A stretch of DNA of 15,518 nt from Acidobacteriota bacterium (GCA_021798235.1 JAJZMO010000211.1:1-15518); one strand, 5' to 3'; shown: positions 6,862 through 14,691, counted from the first letter of the stretch. Notes: generated by a model not told the origin, from the letters alone. Translations and numbers: made by a program.

Positions 6862-7683
6862 ATGAATCGTCGCGCACGCATTTTTGTAATGGCTGCCGCA
6901 GTTGCCGCAATGTTGACCTGGAGCACCGGCTGTAGCCGCCTCGAGGCGAGAGACCAGTTGAACAAGGGCGTACAAGCCTACAAAAGTGGCCGGTATGAAG
7001 AGGCCATTACACACTTCCAGCAGGCCGTGCAGCTGGACCCTTCGCTGCCCATGACTCGCCTATATTTGGCGACGGCCTATGCGCAGCAGGTGGTGCCCAA
7101 TGTGACGACTCCAGACAATCTGCGCAATGCGGTTCTGGCCGTGGATCAATATTCGGATGTACTGAAGAAAAACCCGAACGATTTAACTGCGTTGAAGGGA
7201 ATCGCTCAGATCTACTTCAATATCGGTCAATTTGAGCAGGCCAAGGAATACCAGCAGAAGGTCATCAACGTAGATCCCAAAAATGCAGAGGCCTACTACA
7301 CGATCGGTGTGATTGACTGGACGTTGTCCTACAAAAATGCCACGGCGGTACACCGCGCACTGAACGTGCAGGACAACGGTGATCCCATCAAGGACAAGAC
7401 GACATGCGCCTCCCTGCAAGCGCAGAACGGCCCCTTGGTGCAAGAAGGCATGAACTATCTGATGCAGGCTGTGCAGATTCGTCCCAACTACGACGATGCC
7501 ATGGCCTACATCAATCTCATGTATCGCCGCAAAGCGGAGATTGAATGCGGCGATGATGCGGCGCGTTTGGCAGATTTGGATCAGGCCAATCAGTGGGCGC
7601 AAAAGTCTATGAGCACCCGCAAGGCCAATGAAGCGAAAAAGAATTCCCAGACGCCCGGCGGTATCGTACTCGACCAAAAGTAA
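6862..7683 (+). CDS. exported TPR-repeat protein, possible lipoprotein
   Basis: Protein of 273 residues with a positively charged start, a hydrophobic stretch (about 8-20) and STGC at 21-24, which could be a lipobox, although position -3 is Ser and not the usual Leu. TPR-like helices follow: about 30-62 (GVQAYKSGRYEEAITHF), 64-105, 109-141 (AQIYFNIGQFEQAKEY), 143-156 and 196-228. TPR units bind other proteins; no enzymatic motif is visible. The ATG at 6862 is preferred because AAGGAG at 6844-6849 lies 12 bases upstream; the ATG at 6850 abuts that site and TTG at 6841 precedes it. A strong terminator separates it from exbD, so it may have its own promoter or depend on read-through. Its place next to a TonB motor suggests an envelope role, but this is inference. 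Confidence 0.85.
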   Translation: MNRRARIFVMAAAVAAMLTWSTGCSRLEARDQLNKGVQAYKSGRYEEAITHFQQAVQLDPSLPMTRLYLATAYAQQVVPNVTTPDNLRNAVLAVDQYSDVLKKNPNDLTALKGIAQIYFNIGQFEQAKEYQQKVINVDPKNAEAYYTIGVIDWTLSYKNATAVHRALNVQDNGDPIKDKTTCASLQAQNGPLVQEGMNYLMQAVQIRPNYDDAMAYINLMYRRKAEIECGDDAARLADLDQANQWAQKSMSTRKANEAKKNSQTPGGIVLDQK

Positions 7684-7704
7684 GCCGCAGATTCCTTACT
7701 TCTT

Positions 7705-7740
7705 AAAAAATCCCCCACGCACTCCGTGGGGGATTTTTTT
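7705..7740. terminator. strong intrinsic terminator, potentially bidirectional
   Basis: TCCCCCACG (7711-7719) pairs with CGTGGGGGA (7725-7733) around a CACTC loop. It is flanked by A6 on the left (7705-7710) and T7 on the right (7734-7740), so each strand shows a GC stem followed by a T-run. It stands between the plus-strand TPR gene and the minus-strand efflux gene, about 210 bases from the end of the latter. The rest of the 266-base gap holds no convincing gene. Confidence 0.93.
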
Positions 7741-7949
7741 CTGCAGAGGGGCCTTGGGGTCTAGGCCAAGACGGAGCGATACTATGGTGGCGAAGGCCGT
7801 CTTGCAGCGCGAAGACTTATGGTGGGACTCAAGTCGCGCTGCTGGAAAAGACGCACGGATTTCGAGATTGGATCGAGCGCAATCTTGCGTTGTGCTCTTG
7901 AAATTTCTGCGCAGGGGTTACGACACCAGGTTTCGTTGCAGCCGGAAAG

Positions 7950-9413
7950 TTATAAGCCAAGATAGGCTTTGTATTGCTGTTGCAGTACCCCTAGATTGCG
8001 CGCCAGCCCCAGCTTGGCTTGGTTGTACGCATTCAAGCTGTTGACCCAGGTTGCCTGTGCGGCTGCCAATTCTGCCTGTGCTTGCACCACGGCGAGATTG
8101 TCTTCCACTCCATTTAAGAATCGCTCTGTGGCGTCACTGAGTGACTGCTGAGCAAGCGCAACATTGCTATGGGCCACATCGGTAAGTTTTTTTGCAGCAG
8201 CTATATCGAGAAGGCTGTCTCGAAGTTGTGCATCGATGGTTGCACGCATGCTGGCCAGATTTTCCAGGGAACGACGGCGTTCTGCCTCGGCTGCATCGTG
8301 ATCTCCCCGCAAGCTGGCTTCGCGGAAAATAGGCACGCTCAGTTCTCCAGCTGCAAGAAATGTGCCATGGTAGACGCCGCCCACGGTTCCCGTAACGCCG
8401 TAGTTGCCATCAAAGTTGAGTGTGGGCATCCGCTCCCAGCGCGCCGCAGCGTGCGCATGATTCGACGCGCGAACCGCTGCCAGCGCGCCCTGGTAGTCTT
8501 GTCGGCTGGCGTAGGCGATCTTGCGCGCCTGCTCGATCGTCACGGTCTCCAAGTCTGCATAGGGCGTGGCATCGGTCAGCGTGATGGGTTGATCTGCCGC
8601 CAAACCAATTTGACGATTGAGGGAAATCTTGGTTTTGGCCAGTTCATTTTGAGCCGCAATCCATCGTTGCTCCTGCTGCTGTTGCGCAACCTGCGCGCGC
8701 AATAAATCGAGATGGGTTGCTGTGCCAGCGCGCAGCGCATCCCGCGTCTGTTGCACCAGAAGCGAGTCCGCGTTCAACAATGCCTGCGCCGTATCCACGT
8801 TCGTTGCATCCGCCAGTGCTTGCAGATACGTGTCGGCTACGTTTTGGATGACTTGTCCCAGCGCGGATTGGCGACTGTAATAGGTTGCCACGCTGGCATC
8901 CTTTTGCGCGCGAAAGGCCTCCAGTGCGCTCCAGTTGAAAAGCGACTGGTGCAGATTGGCTTGTGCGGTCAGCACGTTGACGGTGACCACGGGGCCGAAG
9001 GATACGCCTGCAGGGAGAAATCCCGGAGGAAATTGAGCCAACAATCCGGGACGAAAGCCGAGTGCGGCAAGGTTGATCTGATTGCGCCGCCGGGAAGCCG
9101 ATGCAGTCAGATTGGGCAGCAGCACGTTCAGCCCCTGCATTTGTGCGCCGTGGGAAATTTGTTCGTTTTGCCGTGCCAGAATTGCGGCAAGGTTCTGCTC
9201 CAGACCGCGCCGTACTGCTTCATCCAGCGAAAGTTGCAATGGCTCAGCTGTAGCCGTGCCCGAGAGGACACTGCTCGTATACGCAGAGGGGGTCAAAGTT
9301 GCCAACGGTGCATCCGGCAGGCTTTGCGTCTGTGCCTGTGTCGCACACAGCAACAGCCAGATTCCTGCGGCATAGGCAACGATTGCGAATCGTAAATGGG
9401 AACTGCGCACCAT
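7950..9413 (-). CDS. TolC-family outer-membrane efflux channel
   Basis: Outer-membrane protein of the OEP/TolC family (487 residues from this start), the exit duct for RND, ABC or MFS efflux pumps and type I secretion. A Sec signal peptide is evident: RSSHLRF, then a hydrophobic core (about 9-23), with a likely cut near ATQAQTQ. The mature protein has two long alpha-helical OEP repeats, the first beginning LSLDEAVRRGLEQNL (about 61-75) and the second in the C-terminal half, with Gln/Ala-rich coiled-coil segments such as VAQQQQEQRW. An ATG at 9461 would add 16 residues ahead of the signal peptide and lacks a ribosome binding site, so 9413 is preferred, with a weak AAGAGA upstream. No membrane-fusion protein or pump gene lies next to it, so the partner and substrate are unknown. 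Confidence 0.88.
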   Translation of the reverse strand: MVRSSHLRFAIVAYAAGIWLLLCATQAQTQSLPDAPLATLTPSAYTSSVLSGTATAEPLQLSLDEAVRRGLEQNLAAILARQNEQISHGAQMQGLNVLLPNLTASASRRRNQINLAALGFRPGLLAQFPPGFLPAGVSFGPVVTVNVLTAQANLHQSLFNWSALEAFRAQKDASVATYYSRQSALGQVIQNVADTYLQALADATNVDTAQALLNADSLLVQQTRDALRAGTATHLDLLRAQVAQQQQEQRWIAAQNELAKTKISLNRQIGLAADQPITLTDATPYADLETVTIEQARKIAYASRQDYQGALAAVRASNHAHAAARWERMPTLNFDGNYGVTGTVGGVYHGTFLAAGELSVPIFREASLRGDHDAAEAERRRSLENLASMRATIDAQLRDSLLDIAAAKKLTDVAHSNVALAQQSLSDATERFLNGVEDNLAVVQAQAELAAAQATWVNSLNAYNQAKLGLARNLGVLQQQYKAYLGL

Positions 9414-9562
9414 AGGTCTCTTATAGATTAGACGCTCTGCGGGAATTCTGGATTCGGGCATCCGCGAAATCGACGAGCGGTGGGGGATGCTGTTGGACGT
9501 GGGCCCTTGGTTCCCTTATGGCTGGATGTGCTCGTACCGCTGCCGAAGCACGGACGTTCCCC

Positions 9563-10444
9563 TTATCGCGCCAGATCGAGGAGTACGTGTACGTTGCGTT
9601 CTTCGTCGCCGGGGGCGTCAACGGGGGTTTCGGCGATGAAGGCCGCATGGGCGAACGCTGCGCTGTGTAGCAGGCGGCGGAAGGGTTCCAGGCCGATCTT
9701 GCCTTCGCCGATGTGTTCGTGACGATCGAGTTTGGATCCGCGCTCGGCCTTGGCGTCATTGCAATGCCAGACGCGCACATGCTGAGCGCCGATGGTCTGT
9801 TCGATCTGGCGCAGCGTTGCTGCATAGCCCGATTCGCTGACCAGATCGTAGCCCGCAACGTGCGTGTGGCAGGTATCCAAACAGGCAGCAACCGGCGCGT
9901 GCGGACGCAGGCGCTCGATCAGCTCCGCGACCTGCTCAAAAGAACCGCCCAGAGAAAACTCCGCGCCGGCTGTGTTCTCAATCAAAATGTGAAACGGCGT
10001 TTCCTGCCAAGGCAGGCCGTCGATAGCGCGCGCGATCGACTCCGCCGCAAGCGTTAGGCCCTGTTCGCGCGTCATGCCGCGGTAGGAGCCGGGATGCAGC
10101 ACCAGATACTCCGCGCCCAGCGCAAGGGCGCGTTCAATTTCGCCGCGAAAGGCAACGATGGATTTCTGGCGCACTTCATCGGACTGGCTGCACACATTGA
10201 CCAGATAGCTGGTGTGGATGACCAGCGGGCCAACGTTGTGCGCGGCGCGTGCGGCGCGGGTCTGCTCCCCTTGCGCAGCAGAAATTTTGGAGGCGTGCCA
10301 CATGCGCGGGCTGGCGGAGAAAATTTGCAGCGTGTTGGCGCCAATCTCCGGCGCATGAGCCACGGCCTTATCCACCCCGCCCGTGGTGGACAGGTGAATG
10401 CCAATGCGAAGCGTGTGCGTGGAGGGTTGGGTTGAGTTTTTCAT
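9563..10444 (-). CDS. nfo: endonuclease IV (AP endonuclease)
   Basis: Zinc-dependent AP endonuclease of base-excision repair, which cuts DNA 5' of abasic sites. With the ATG at 10444 it has 293 residues, close to E. coli Nfo (285). All nine trinuclear zinc ligands can be placed: His77 (HTSYLVN), His117 (LHPGS), Glu156 (IENTAG), Asp190 and His193 (CLDTCH), His227 (WHCND), Asp240 and His242 (DRHEH), Glu272 (AETP). Offsets from the E. coli ligands are constant in two blocks (+8, then +11). The frame stays open upstream to 10576, but those extra residues are not Nfo-like. The ribosome binding site is weak, and a GTG six codons upstream is an alternative start. It is separated by 149 bases from the efflux gene and 159 bases from the gene upstream, so it may be transcribed alone. 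Confidence 0.95.
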   Translation of the reverse strand: MKNSTQPSTHTLRIGIHLSTTGGVDKAVAHAPEIGANTLQIFSASPRMWHASKISAAQGEQTRAARAAHNVGPLVIHTSYLVNVCSQSDEVRQKSIVAFRGEIERALALGAEYLVLHPGSYRGMTREQGLTLAAESIARAIDGLPWQETPFHILIENTAGAEFSLGGSFEQVAELIERLRPHAPVAACLDTCHTHVAGYDLVSESGYAATLRQIEQTIGAQHVRVWHCNDAKAERGSKLDRHEHIGEGKIGLEPFRRLLHSAAFAHAAFIAETPVDAPGDEERNVHVLLDLAR

Positions 10445-10559
10445 GTCTATGTCTGTGCTCACTTGCAATGAGAATAGCGAGAACAAGGCCAGCGCGTCGA
10501 ATGGTGGAAATAGCCAGGTCACTGGAACCTGCCAACTCAAGCCCAAGGAAGTTTTGTAT

Positions 10560-10579
10560 GGGGTGCCCGGAGGCACCCC
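10560..10579. repeat. perfect palindromic hairpin in the nfo upstream gap
   Basis: GGGGTGCC (10560-10567) and GGCACCCC (10572-10579) form an 8-base perfect stem around CGGA. It lies 24 bases past the end of the minus-strand nuclease-like gene and 115 bases before the nfo start. No T-run follows on either strand, so it is not a standard terminator. Its core resembles the GGGGCACCC units at 12557 and 12646. Confidence 0.6.
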
Positions 10580-10603
10580 GCTGTGGCAGAGAGTTGGACG
10601 GTA

Positions 10604-11149
10604 TCATCGCATCAGAATTTTAGCGGTGATTATTGCAGGATCGTTCTCATATCCGCGCTTTGGCTCTGCAAGTGCCTCGATCTTGCGCTTAATGTCCTCT
10701 GGAGACCAAAAAATCCAGTCCTTCTGCTTCATGAACTCACGCATTGGCTCGCTTTGCTTTTGGTAGACCTTACCTGCCGCAAGGCCGAGAGTGATTTTTG
10801 TTTCTAAATTCGCCATCCCGCAGTCAACGAGGTTTTGCAGCAACTTCTTCAAGACGAGTGCGCGATATTTCGGCGAAGTGAAGAGCTTGTAGCGCCCTTC
10901 CTGTATTGCATGCTCCTTTTGCAGGTCAGCGAGCTTGACTCCTTGGGAATCAAGATAAGATTTTGCTTCAAAGGCAATGACCTCATTTTTAGAGAAATCT
11001 AGCGCAAGCAAATCGATCTCTGGGCGCGGAATCGAGTGCTTTCCAACCAGACGTTTTTCTTGCTTCGTCAAAGTAACCTTGAAAGACTTACGCACCCAGT
11101 AGTGTTCTGCCTCAAGCAACGTAGAAATGATGCTCTCAAAGTGGTCCAT
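10604..11149 (-). CDS. uncharacterised protein with a PD-(D/E)XK nuclease-like motif
   Basis: I do not recognise a named family. The protein has 181 residues, no signal peptide and no membrane segment, and many Lys and Glu. The segment RPEIDLLALD (42-51), then a beta-like VIAFEAKSY (57-65), fits the core of PD-(D/E)XK nucleases, with candidate metal ligands Glu44 or Asp46, Glu61 and Lys63; Glu15 in the first helix may complete the set. A tryptophan-rich segment (KDWIFWSPEDI) lies near the C-terminus. The ATG at 11149 has GGAG six bases upstream. Its codons look richer in A and T than the neighbours, which hints at horizontal acquisition. No methyltransferase or other defence gene is adjacent, so a restriction role is not supported by context. 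The nuclease assignment is inferred from the motif alone. Confidence 0.75.
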   Translation of the reverse strand: MDHFESIISTLLEAEHYWVRKSFKVTLTKQEKRLVGKHSIPRPEIDLLALDFSKNEVIAFEAKSYLDSQGVKLADLQKEHAIQEGRYKLFTSPKYRALVLKKLLQNLVDCGMANLETKITLGLAAGKVYQKQSEPMREFMKQKDWIFWSPEDIKRKIEALAEPKRGYENDPAIITAKILMR

Positions 11150-11275
11150 TGGTTGCTCCGTGGTGACTTTTTAGGACGTATAGTCTTCGGTTATCGATCC
11201 CCGCATCGTGCTCCATCCAAGCCTTCTTTTGGCCTGAATGGGCGGGTTTTGTTAATTCCCAGGACTCAATCGAGA

Positions 11276-11294
11276 CCCTTCGACAAGCTCAGGG
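11276..11294. repeat. REP-like intergenic element
   Basis: CCCTTCGACAAGCTCAGGG lies in the 192-base gap between the nuclease-like gene and the polyketide synthase gene. Its ends (CCCT and AGGG) are complementary. Closely similar sequences are scattered in the intergenic regions of many unrelated bacteria; spurious translations of them give the recurrent peptides ALSLSKG and FDKLRA, both encoded here. Only one copy is seen in the window. The repeat status comes from recall and not from a search. Confidence 0.55.
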
Positions 11295-11341
11295 CACGCT
11301 CTGGCTCACCCCTGTTTTGGTGGATGCGTGCGTGTGTTCGC

Positions 11342-12391
11342 CTACCAGCGCAGCAGCACCAGCTCCGCGCAGAAGCCCGGCCCCATCGCGCCCAGCAGGC
11401 TATAGCTGCCCGCAGGCGGGCGGATGTTGTAGAGGAAATCCTCCAGCACCAATAGCACGGAGGCTGAGGACATATTTCCCGCGCGGCGCAGGCACTCCCA
11501 CGACGGCGCAAAGTCGGCGCGCGTCAGCCCCAGCGCCTCTGCACCCGCATCCAGAATCTTCGGCCCGCCGGTGTGCATGATCCAGGAGCCAATGTCTTTG
11601 CGGCGCAGATTGTGCTCGGCCAAAAAACCATCCACATCGCGCGGCAGATTTTGCTGCACAATCTCTGGCACCTCGGGCGAGAGCACGATCTGGAAGCCTT
11701 CTTCAGAAATATCCCAGCCCATCAAGTGTTCTGAATTCGCGTAAAAGCTGGAGCGATGACCGAGAATCTCTGGGCCAGAGCCAGCCACACGATCGCCCAC
11801 CACCACCACGGCGGCTGCGCCATCGGCAAAGAGGCCGGAGGCGATCATGTTGGCAACGGAAATATCCTTGCGTTGCCAAGTCAGCGAGCACAGCTCGACC
11901 GAGAGCAACACGGCGATGCGGTCGGGATAGGCCTGCACGTAATCGGCGGCCTGCGCGATGCCTGCGGCTCCGGCGACGCAGCCGAGGCCAAAGATGGGCG
12001 TGCGGCGCATGTCCAGCGGCAGGCCCATGCGGTTGGTCAGTTTGGCGTCCAATGAAGGCGCGGCGATGCCGGTGACGGAGACGGTGAGCAGCGCGCTAAT
12101 GTCAGCGGTCTTGCGCCCGGCCCGTTCGAGCGCCGTGGAAATGGCGCGATCCCCCAGCTCCAGCCCGGCACGAATCCAGCGATCGTTGGCCTGGCCCCAG
12201 GTCTGGATCTGCCGGTACTCCTCGAGCGGATAGGCCAAGTGCCGGTGCTCGACGCCGACGCGCTGATGCAGCCGTTCGAGCACCTCGGGATGCTCCAACT
12301 GGCCCTGCCAGTGATTGCATAGCTCCTGAAAGATTTCTTGCTGGCTGTAGGAGTACTGCGGCATGGCGCTAGCGACGCTGAGAATACGCAT
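11342..12391 (-). CDS. type III polyketide synthase (chalcone synthase-like)
   Basis: Homodimeric thiolase-fold enzyme of 349 residues that extends an acyl-CoA starter with malonyl-CoA units and cyclises the product to pyrones or resorcinols. The Cys-His-Asn triad is complete: Cys138 in IFGLGCVAGAAG, His273 in WIMHTGGPKIL and Asn306 in RRAGNMSSASVL. The C-terminal LLGAMGPGFCAELVLL matches the family's GFGPG-type loop. The length agrees with bacterial alkylpyrone synthases. A KAS III (FabH) identity is less likely because of the GNMSS context and the GPG loop near the end. ATG start with GAGG seven bases upstream. No methyltransferase, oxidoreductase or acyl-activating gene is adjacent in the window, so the starter and product cannot be assigned. 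It is flanked by intergenic repeats on both sides. Confidence 0.9.
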   Translation of the reverse strand: MRILSVASAMPQYSYSQQEIFQELCNHWQGQLEHPEVLERLHQRVGVEHRHLAYPLEEYRQIQTWGQANDRWIRAGLELGDRAISTALERAGRKTADISALLTVSVTGIAAPSLDAKLTNRMGLPLDMRRTPIFGLGCVAGAAGIAQAADYVQAYPDRIAVLLSVELCSLTWQRKDISVANMIASGLFADGAAAVVVVGDRVAGSGPEILGHRSSFYANSEHLMGWDISEEGFQIVLSPEVPEIVQQNLPRDVDGFLAEHNLRRKDIGSWIMHTGGPKILDAGAEALGLTRADFAPSWECLRRAGNMSSASVLLVLEDFLYNIRPPAGSYSLLGAMGPGFCAELVLLRW

Positions 12392-12467
12392 AAGAGGCCT
12401 CGCACAGGAGTTTACAGGATGGACGCAGGACTGTCCGTTCTGGAAAGCGACGAGAAATTGCGGCAGC

Positions 12468-12484
12468 CTTCACTCAGGGTGAAG
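12468..12484. repeat. small inverted repeat in the PKS-clpX gap
   Basis: CTTCAC (12468-12473) and GTGAAG (12479-12484) form a perfect 6-base stem around TCAGG. It is the first of several hairpins in the 287-base gap between the polyketide synthase start and the clpX end. No gene is credible in this gap. Confidence 0.45.
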
Positions 12485-12528
12485 CAGAGTCTTCAGAAGT
12501 GAGATCGATGAGGGACGATGACTTTTAT

Positions 12529-12559
12529 CCCACCCTTCGTAAAAGAGGCGAAGGATGGG
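12529..12559. repeat. imperfect palindrome, candidate intergenic repeat
   Basis: CCCACCCTTCG (12529-12539) pairs with CGAAGGATGGG (12549-12559) with a single mismatch, around a nine-base loop. It is immediately followed by GGGGCACCCAAA. No T-run follows in either direction. From memory this resembles an intergenic palindrome that recurs in Acidobacteriaceae genomes; this was not checked. Confidence 0.5.
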
Positions 12560-12657
12560 GCACCCAAAGGCACCCATGGCGGTGGGATGAACGGGATTTT
12601 TTTCTGGGCGTGAAAGTTTCCACCCAGGTCTCAGAGTCGAGACCCGGGGCACCCAAA
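12557..12657. repeat. pair of direct 12-base repeats
   Basis: GGGGCACCCAAA occurs at 12557-12568 and again at 12646-12657, each directly following a hairpin (12529-12559 and 12623-12648). A related GGCACCCA sits at 12569-12576. The shared layout of hairpin plus GGGGCACCCAAA suggests two units of one repeat family downstream of clpX. Confidence 0.5.
12623..12648 (-). repeat. hairpin downstream of clpX
   Basis: GGTCTC (12627-12632) pairs with GAGACC (12639-12644) around AGAGTC, and CCC (12623-12625) with GGG (12646-12648) beyond one mismatch. Read on the minus strand it is the first stable hairpin after the clpX stop, about 30 bases on. No U-run follows, so it is at best a weak terminator or a 3'-end protecting structure. 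Confidence 0.4.
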
Positions 12658-12678
12658 ATGAAGGATTCGTAGGGAGGG

Positions 12679-13968
12679 TTATCCGGCCTTTTCCAGCAGG
12701 AGTACGGACAGGTCGCGCTTCTGTACCATCTCGGCGGTGACTTCGATGTCGCGCACCTTCTTGGAGCTGGGCAGGTGGTACATCATATCCAGCATCAGCT
12801 CTTCCAGAATCATGCGCAGACCACGGGCACCCACCTTGCGTTGCAAGGCCTCGCGGGCAATGCCACGCACGGCACCTTCGGTAAAGTGCAGGCGCACGTT
12901 TTCAAACTCAAAGAGCCGTTGATACTGTTTCAAAATTGCATTGCGCGGCTTGGTCAAAATCTCCACCAGCGCGGATTCATCCAGTTCGTCCAGCACGCCG
13001 ACCACCGGCAGGCGACCGACAAACTCTGGAATCAGACCAAATTTAATCATGTCCTGCGGCTCACACTGACGCAGCAATTCAATATCGCGTTGTGCGGGCA
13101 GCTGGGGCTCGGCCAGAGCATCGCGATCCGAAATCGCCTTGAATCCCAGTGCTTTTTTGCCCACGCGGCGGCCAATCACCCGTTCCAGGCCCACAAAGGC
13201 TCCGCCGCAGATGAAGAGAATGTTGGTGGTGTCGACCGGCGTAAACTCCTGGTGTGGATGCTTGCGCCCGCCCTGTGGGGGCACATTGGCCACGGTGCCT
13301 TCGAGAATCTTTAAGAGCGCCTGCTGCACGCCTTCGCCAGAGACATCGCGCGTGATGGATGGGTTCTCGTCTTTGCGGCCAATCTTGTCAATCTCGTCAA
13401 TGTAGATGATGCCGCTCTGGGCGCGGTTCACATCGCCGTCGGCTGCCTGCAGCAGCTTCAGAATAATGTTCTCCACATCCTCGCCCACATAACCGGCCTC
13501 GGTCAGCGTGGTTGCGTCCACGATGGCAAAGGGCACGTCCAGCATCTTGGCCAGTGTGTGCGCCAGGAGCGTTTTGCCGCTGCCGGTGGGGCCAACCAAC
13601 AGGATGTTGGACTTGGAAAGTTCGACATCACTGCCGCGCGTCCGGTTCATTTGGATGCGCTTGTAGTGGTTATAGACGGCTACGGCCAGCTTCTTTTTGG
13701 TGACCTCTTGGCCGATGACGTACTCGTCCAAAAATGCCTTGACCTCTTGCGGCTTGGGCAGATGCGCTGGCGCAGCGCCGGGACGAGCTTCTCCACTGTT
13801 GCCGCCGCGGTCGTCTTCCAGAATGGAATTGCATACGGCCACGCACTCGTCGCAGATGTAGGCGCGTGGGTAATCGCTGGGTGAGGAGATCAGCTTGGCC
13901 ACTGCGTCCTGCGATTTATGGCAGAACGAACAGCGCAGCGCTTCCTCAGATCCGGATCGGGTTTTCAT
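12679..13968 (-). CDS. clpX: ATP-dependent Clp protease ATP-binding subunit ClpX
   Basis: AAA+ unfoldase (429 residues) that recognises tagged or damaged proteins and feeds them to ClpP. The N-terminal zinc domain has Cys13, Cys16, Cys39 and Cys42. Walker A is GPTGSGKT (126-133), the pore-1 loop GYVG (159-162), Walker B IIYIDE (187-192), the pore-2 loop RKH (235-237), the ClpP-docking loop tripeptide LGF (274-276), the Arg of EFVGRLP at 319, and sensor 2 in GARGLR (380-385). Every motif needed for activity and ClpP binding is present, and the length is normal. ATG start preceded by GAGGAGGGAG. It follows clpP after 32 bases and is very likely cotranscribed with it. Confidence 0.98.
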   Translation of the reverse strand: MKTRSGSEEALRCSFCHKSQDAVAKLISSPSDYPRAYICDECVAVCNSILEDDRGGNSGEARPGAAPAHLPKPQEVKAFLDEYVIGQEVTKKKLAVAVYNHYKRIQMNRTRGSDVELSKSNILLVGPTGSGKTLLAHTLAKMLDVPFAIVDATTLTEAGYVGEDVENIILKLLQAADGDVNRAQSGIIYIDEIDKIGRKDENPSITRDVSGEGVQQALLKILEGTVANVPPQGGRKHPHQEFTPVDTTNILFICGGAFVGLERVIGRRVGKKALGFKAISDRDALAEPQLPAQRDIELLRQCEPQDMIKFGLIPEFVGRLPVVGVLDELDESALVEILTKPRNAILKQYQRLFEFENVRLHFTEGAVRGIAREALQRKVGARGLRMILEELMLDMMYHLPSSKKVRDIEVTAEMVQKRDLSVLLLEKAG

Positions 13969-14000
13969 TGCGGCTCCCTCCTCGTGGTGCCGGCAGCCAA

Positions 14001-14591
14001 CTACGTGCGGGGACGATCGATGATTTCATCAATGATGCCATATTCCTTGGCTTGTTGGGAGTTCATGATGAAATCCCTCTCCACATCCCGTTCAATCCGC
14101 TCCAGCGACTGGCCCGTGTGTTGGGACATCAGCCGGTTGGTAATCTCGCGGATCCGCAGGATTTCCCGCGCATGTATATCAATATCGGTCGCCTGGCCGG
14201 AAAGTCCACCCATGGACGGCTGGTGGATCAGAATTCTCGAATTGGGCAGGGCAAAGCGTTTGCCCGGGGTGCCCGACATCAGCAGAAACGCGCCCATACT
14301 GGCCGCTTGGCCGATGCAGTAGGTAACCACGTCATTCTTAATGAATTGCATGGTGTCGTAAATGGCCAAACCCGCCGTGATCGATCCGCCCGGCGAGTTG
14401 ATGTAGAACTGGAGATCCTTTTCCGGGTCTTCGCCAGAAAGAAAGAGCATTTGCGCAATAATCAGGTTGGCGATCTGGTCGTCGATCGGCGTACCCAGAA
14501 AGATAATGTTGTCGCGCAGCAGACGGGAGTAAATGTCGTAGGCGCGCTCGCCCCGGCTCGTCTGCTCAACCACCATTGGAACTAATGCCAT
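14001..14591 (-). CDS. clpP: ATP-dependent Clp protease proteolytic subunit ClpP
   Basis: Serine peptidase (196 residues) that assembles into a 14-mer chamber and degrades substrates delivered by ClpX. The catalytic triad is Ser98 (GQAASMGA), His123 (ILIHQPS) and Asp173 (ERDFIMN). [14 protein letters not shown] (66-79), at the oxyanion region, is typical. The propeptide is short ([20 protein letters not shown] start). One extra residue lies between His and Asp compared with Bacillus ClpP (PSMGG in place of PLGG), in a loop, which should not affect catalysis. ATG start with GGGAG four bases upstream. It sits between tig, 100 bases upstream, and clpX. Confidence 0.98.
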   Translation of the reverse strand: MALVPMVVEQTSRGERAYDIYSRLLRDNIIFLGTPIDDQIANLIIAQMLFLSGEDPEKDLQFYINSPGGSITAGLAIYDTMQFIKNDVVTYCIGQAASMGAFLLMSGTPGKRFALPNSRILIHQPSMGGLSGQATDIDIHAREILRIREITNRLMSQHTGQSLERIERDVERDFIMNSQQAKEYGIIDEIIDRPRT

Positions 14592-14658
14592 GCCGCTCCC
14601 TTTCGCCCCACAACTACCAAGGGGGGACGAATCCCGCTCTTATTCCCAAGGGTACGCC

Positions 14659-14672
14659 GAACCTTGCGGTTC
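14659..14672 (-). other. small GCAA-tetraloop hairpin in the clpP leader
   Basis: On the minus strand GAACC and GGTTC form a 5-base stem closed by a GCAA tetraloop. It lies in the 100-base tig-clpP gap, about 70 bases before the clpP start. No T-run follows. It could be a 3'-end or processing structure, or chance. Confidence 0.25.
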
Positions 14673-14691
14673 TGCAGGCCCATCGTTTGCG

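Noticed and set aside
7741..7949. Possible small gene or gene remnant between the terminator and the efflux gene
   Set aside because: Short open stretches exist in more than one frame but lack ribosome binding sites, and none gives a recognisable protein.
9563..11149. A defence island made of nfo and the nuclease-like gene
   Set aside because: nfo is a housekeeping repair gene, the two are separated by 159 bases with a hairpin, and no methyltransferase, helicase or other defence gene is present.
11266..11511. Minus-strand frame encoding ALSLSKG
   Set aside because: It is a translation of the REP-like element joined to an antisense reading of the polyketide synthase end; this peptide is a known kind of false call.
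12470..12652. Sixty-codon minus-strand frame in the PKS-clpX gap
   Set aside because: It reads straight through the palindromic repeats, has no ribosome binding site I can see, and the repeats explain it.
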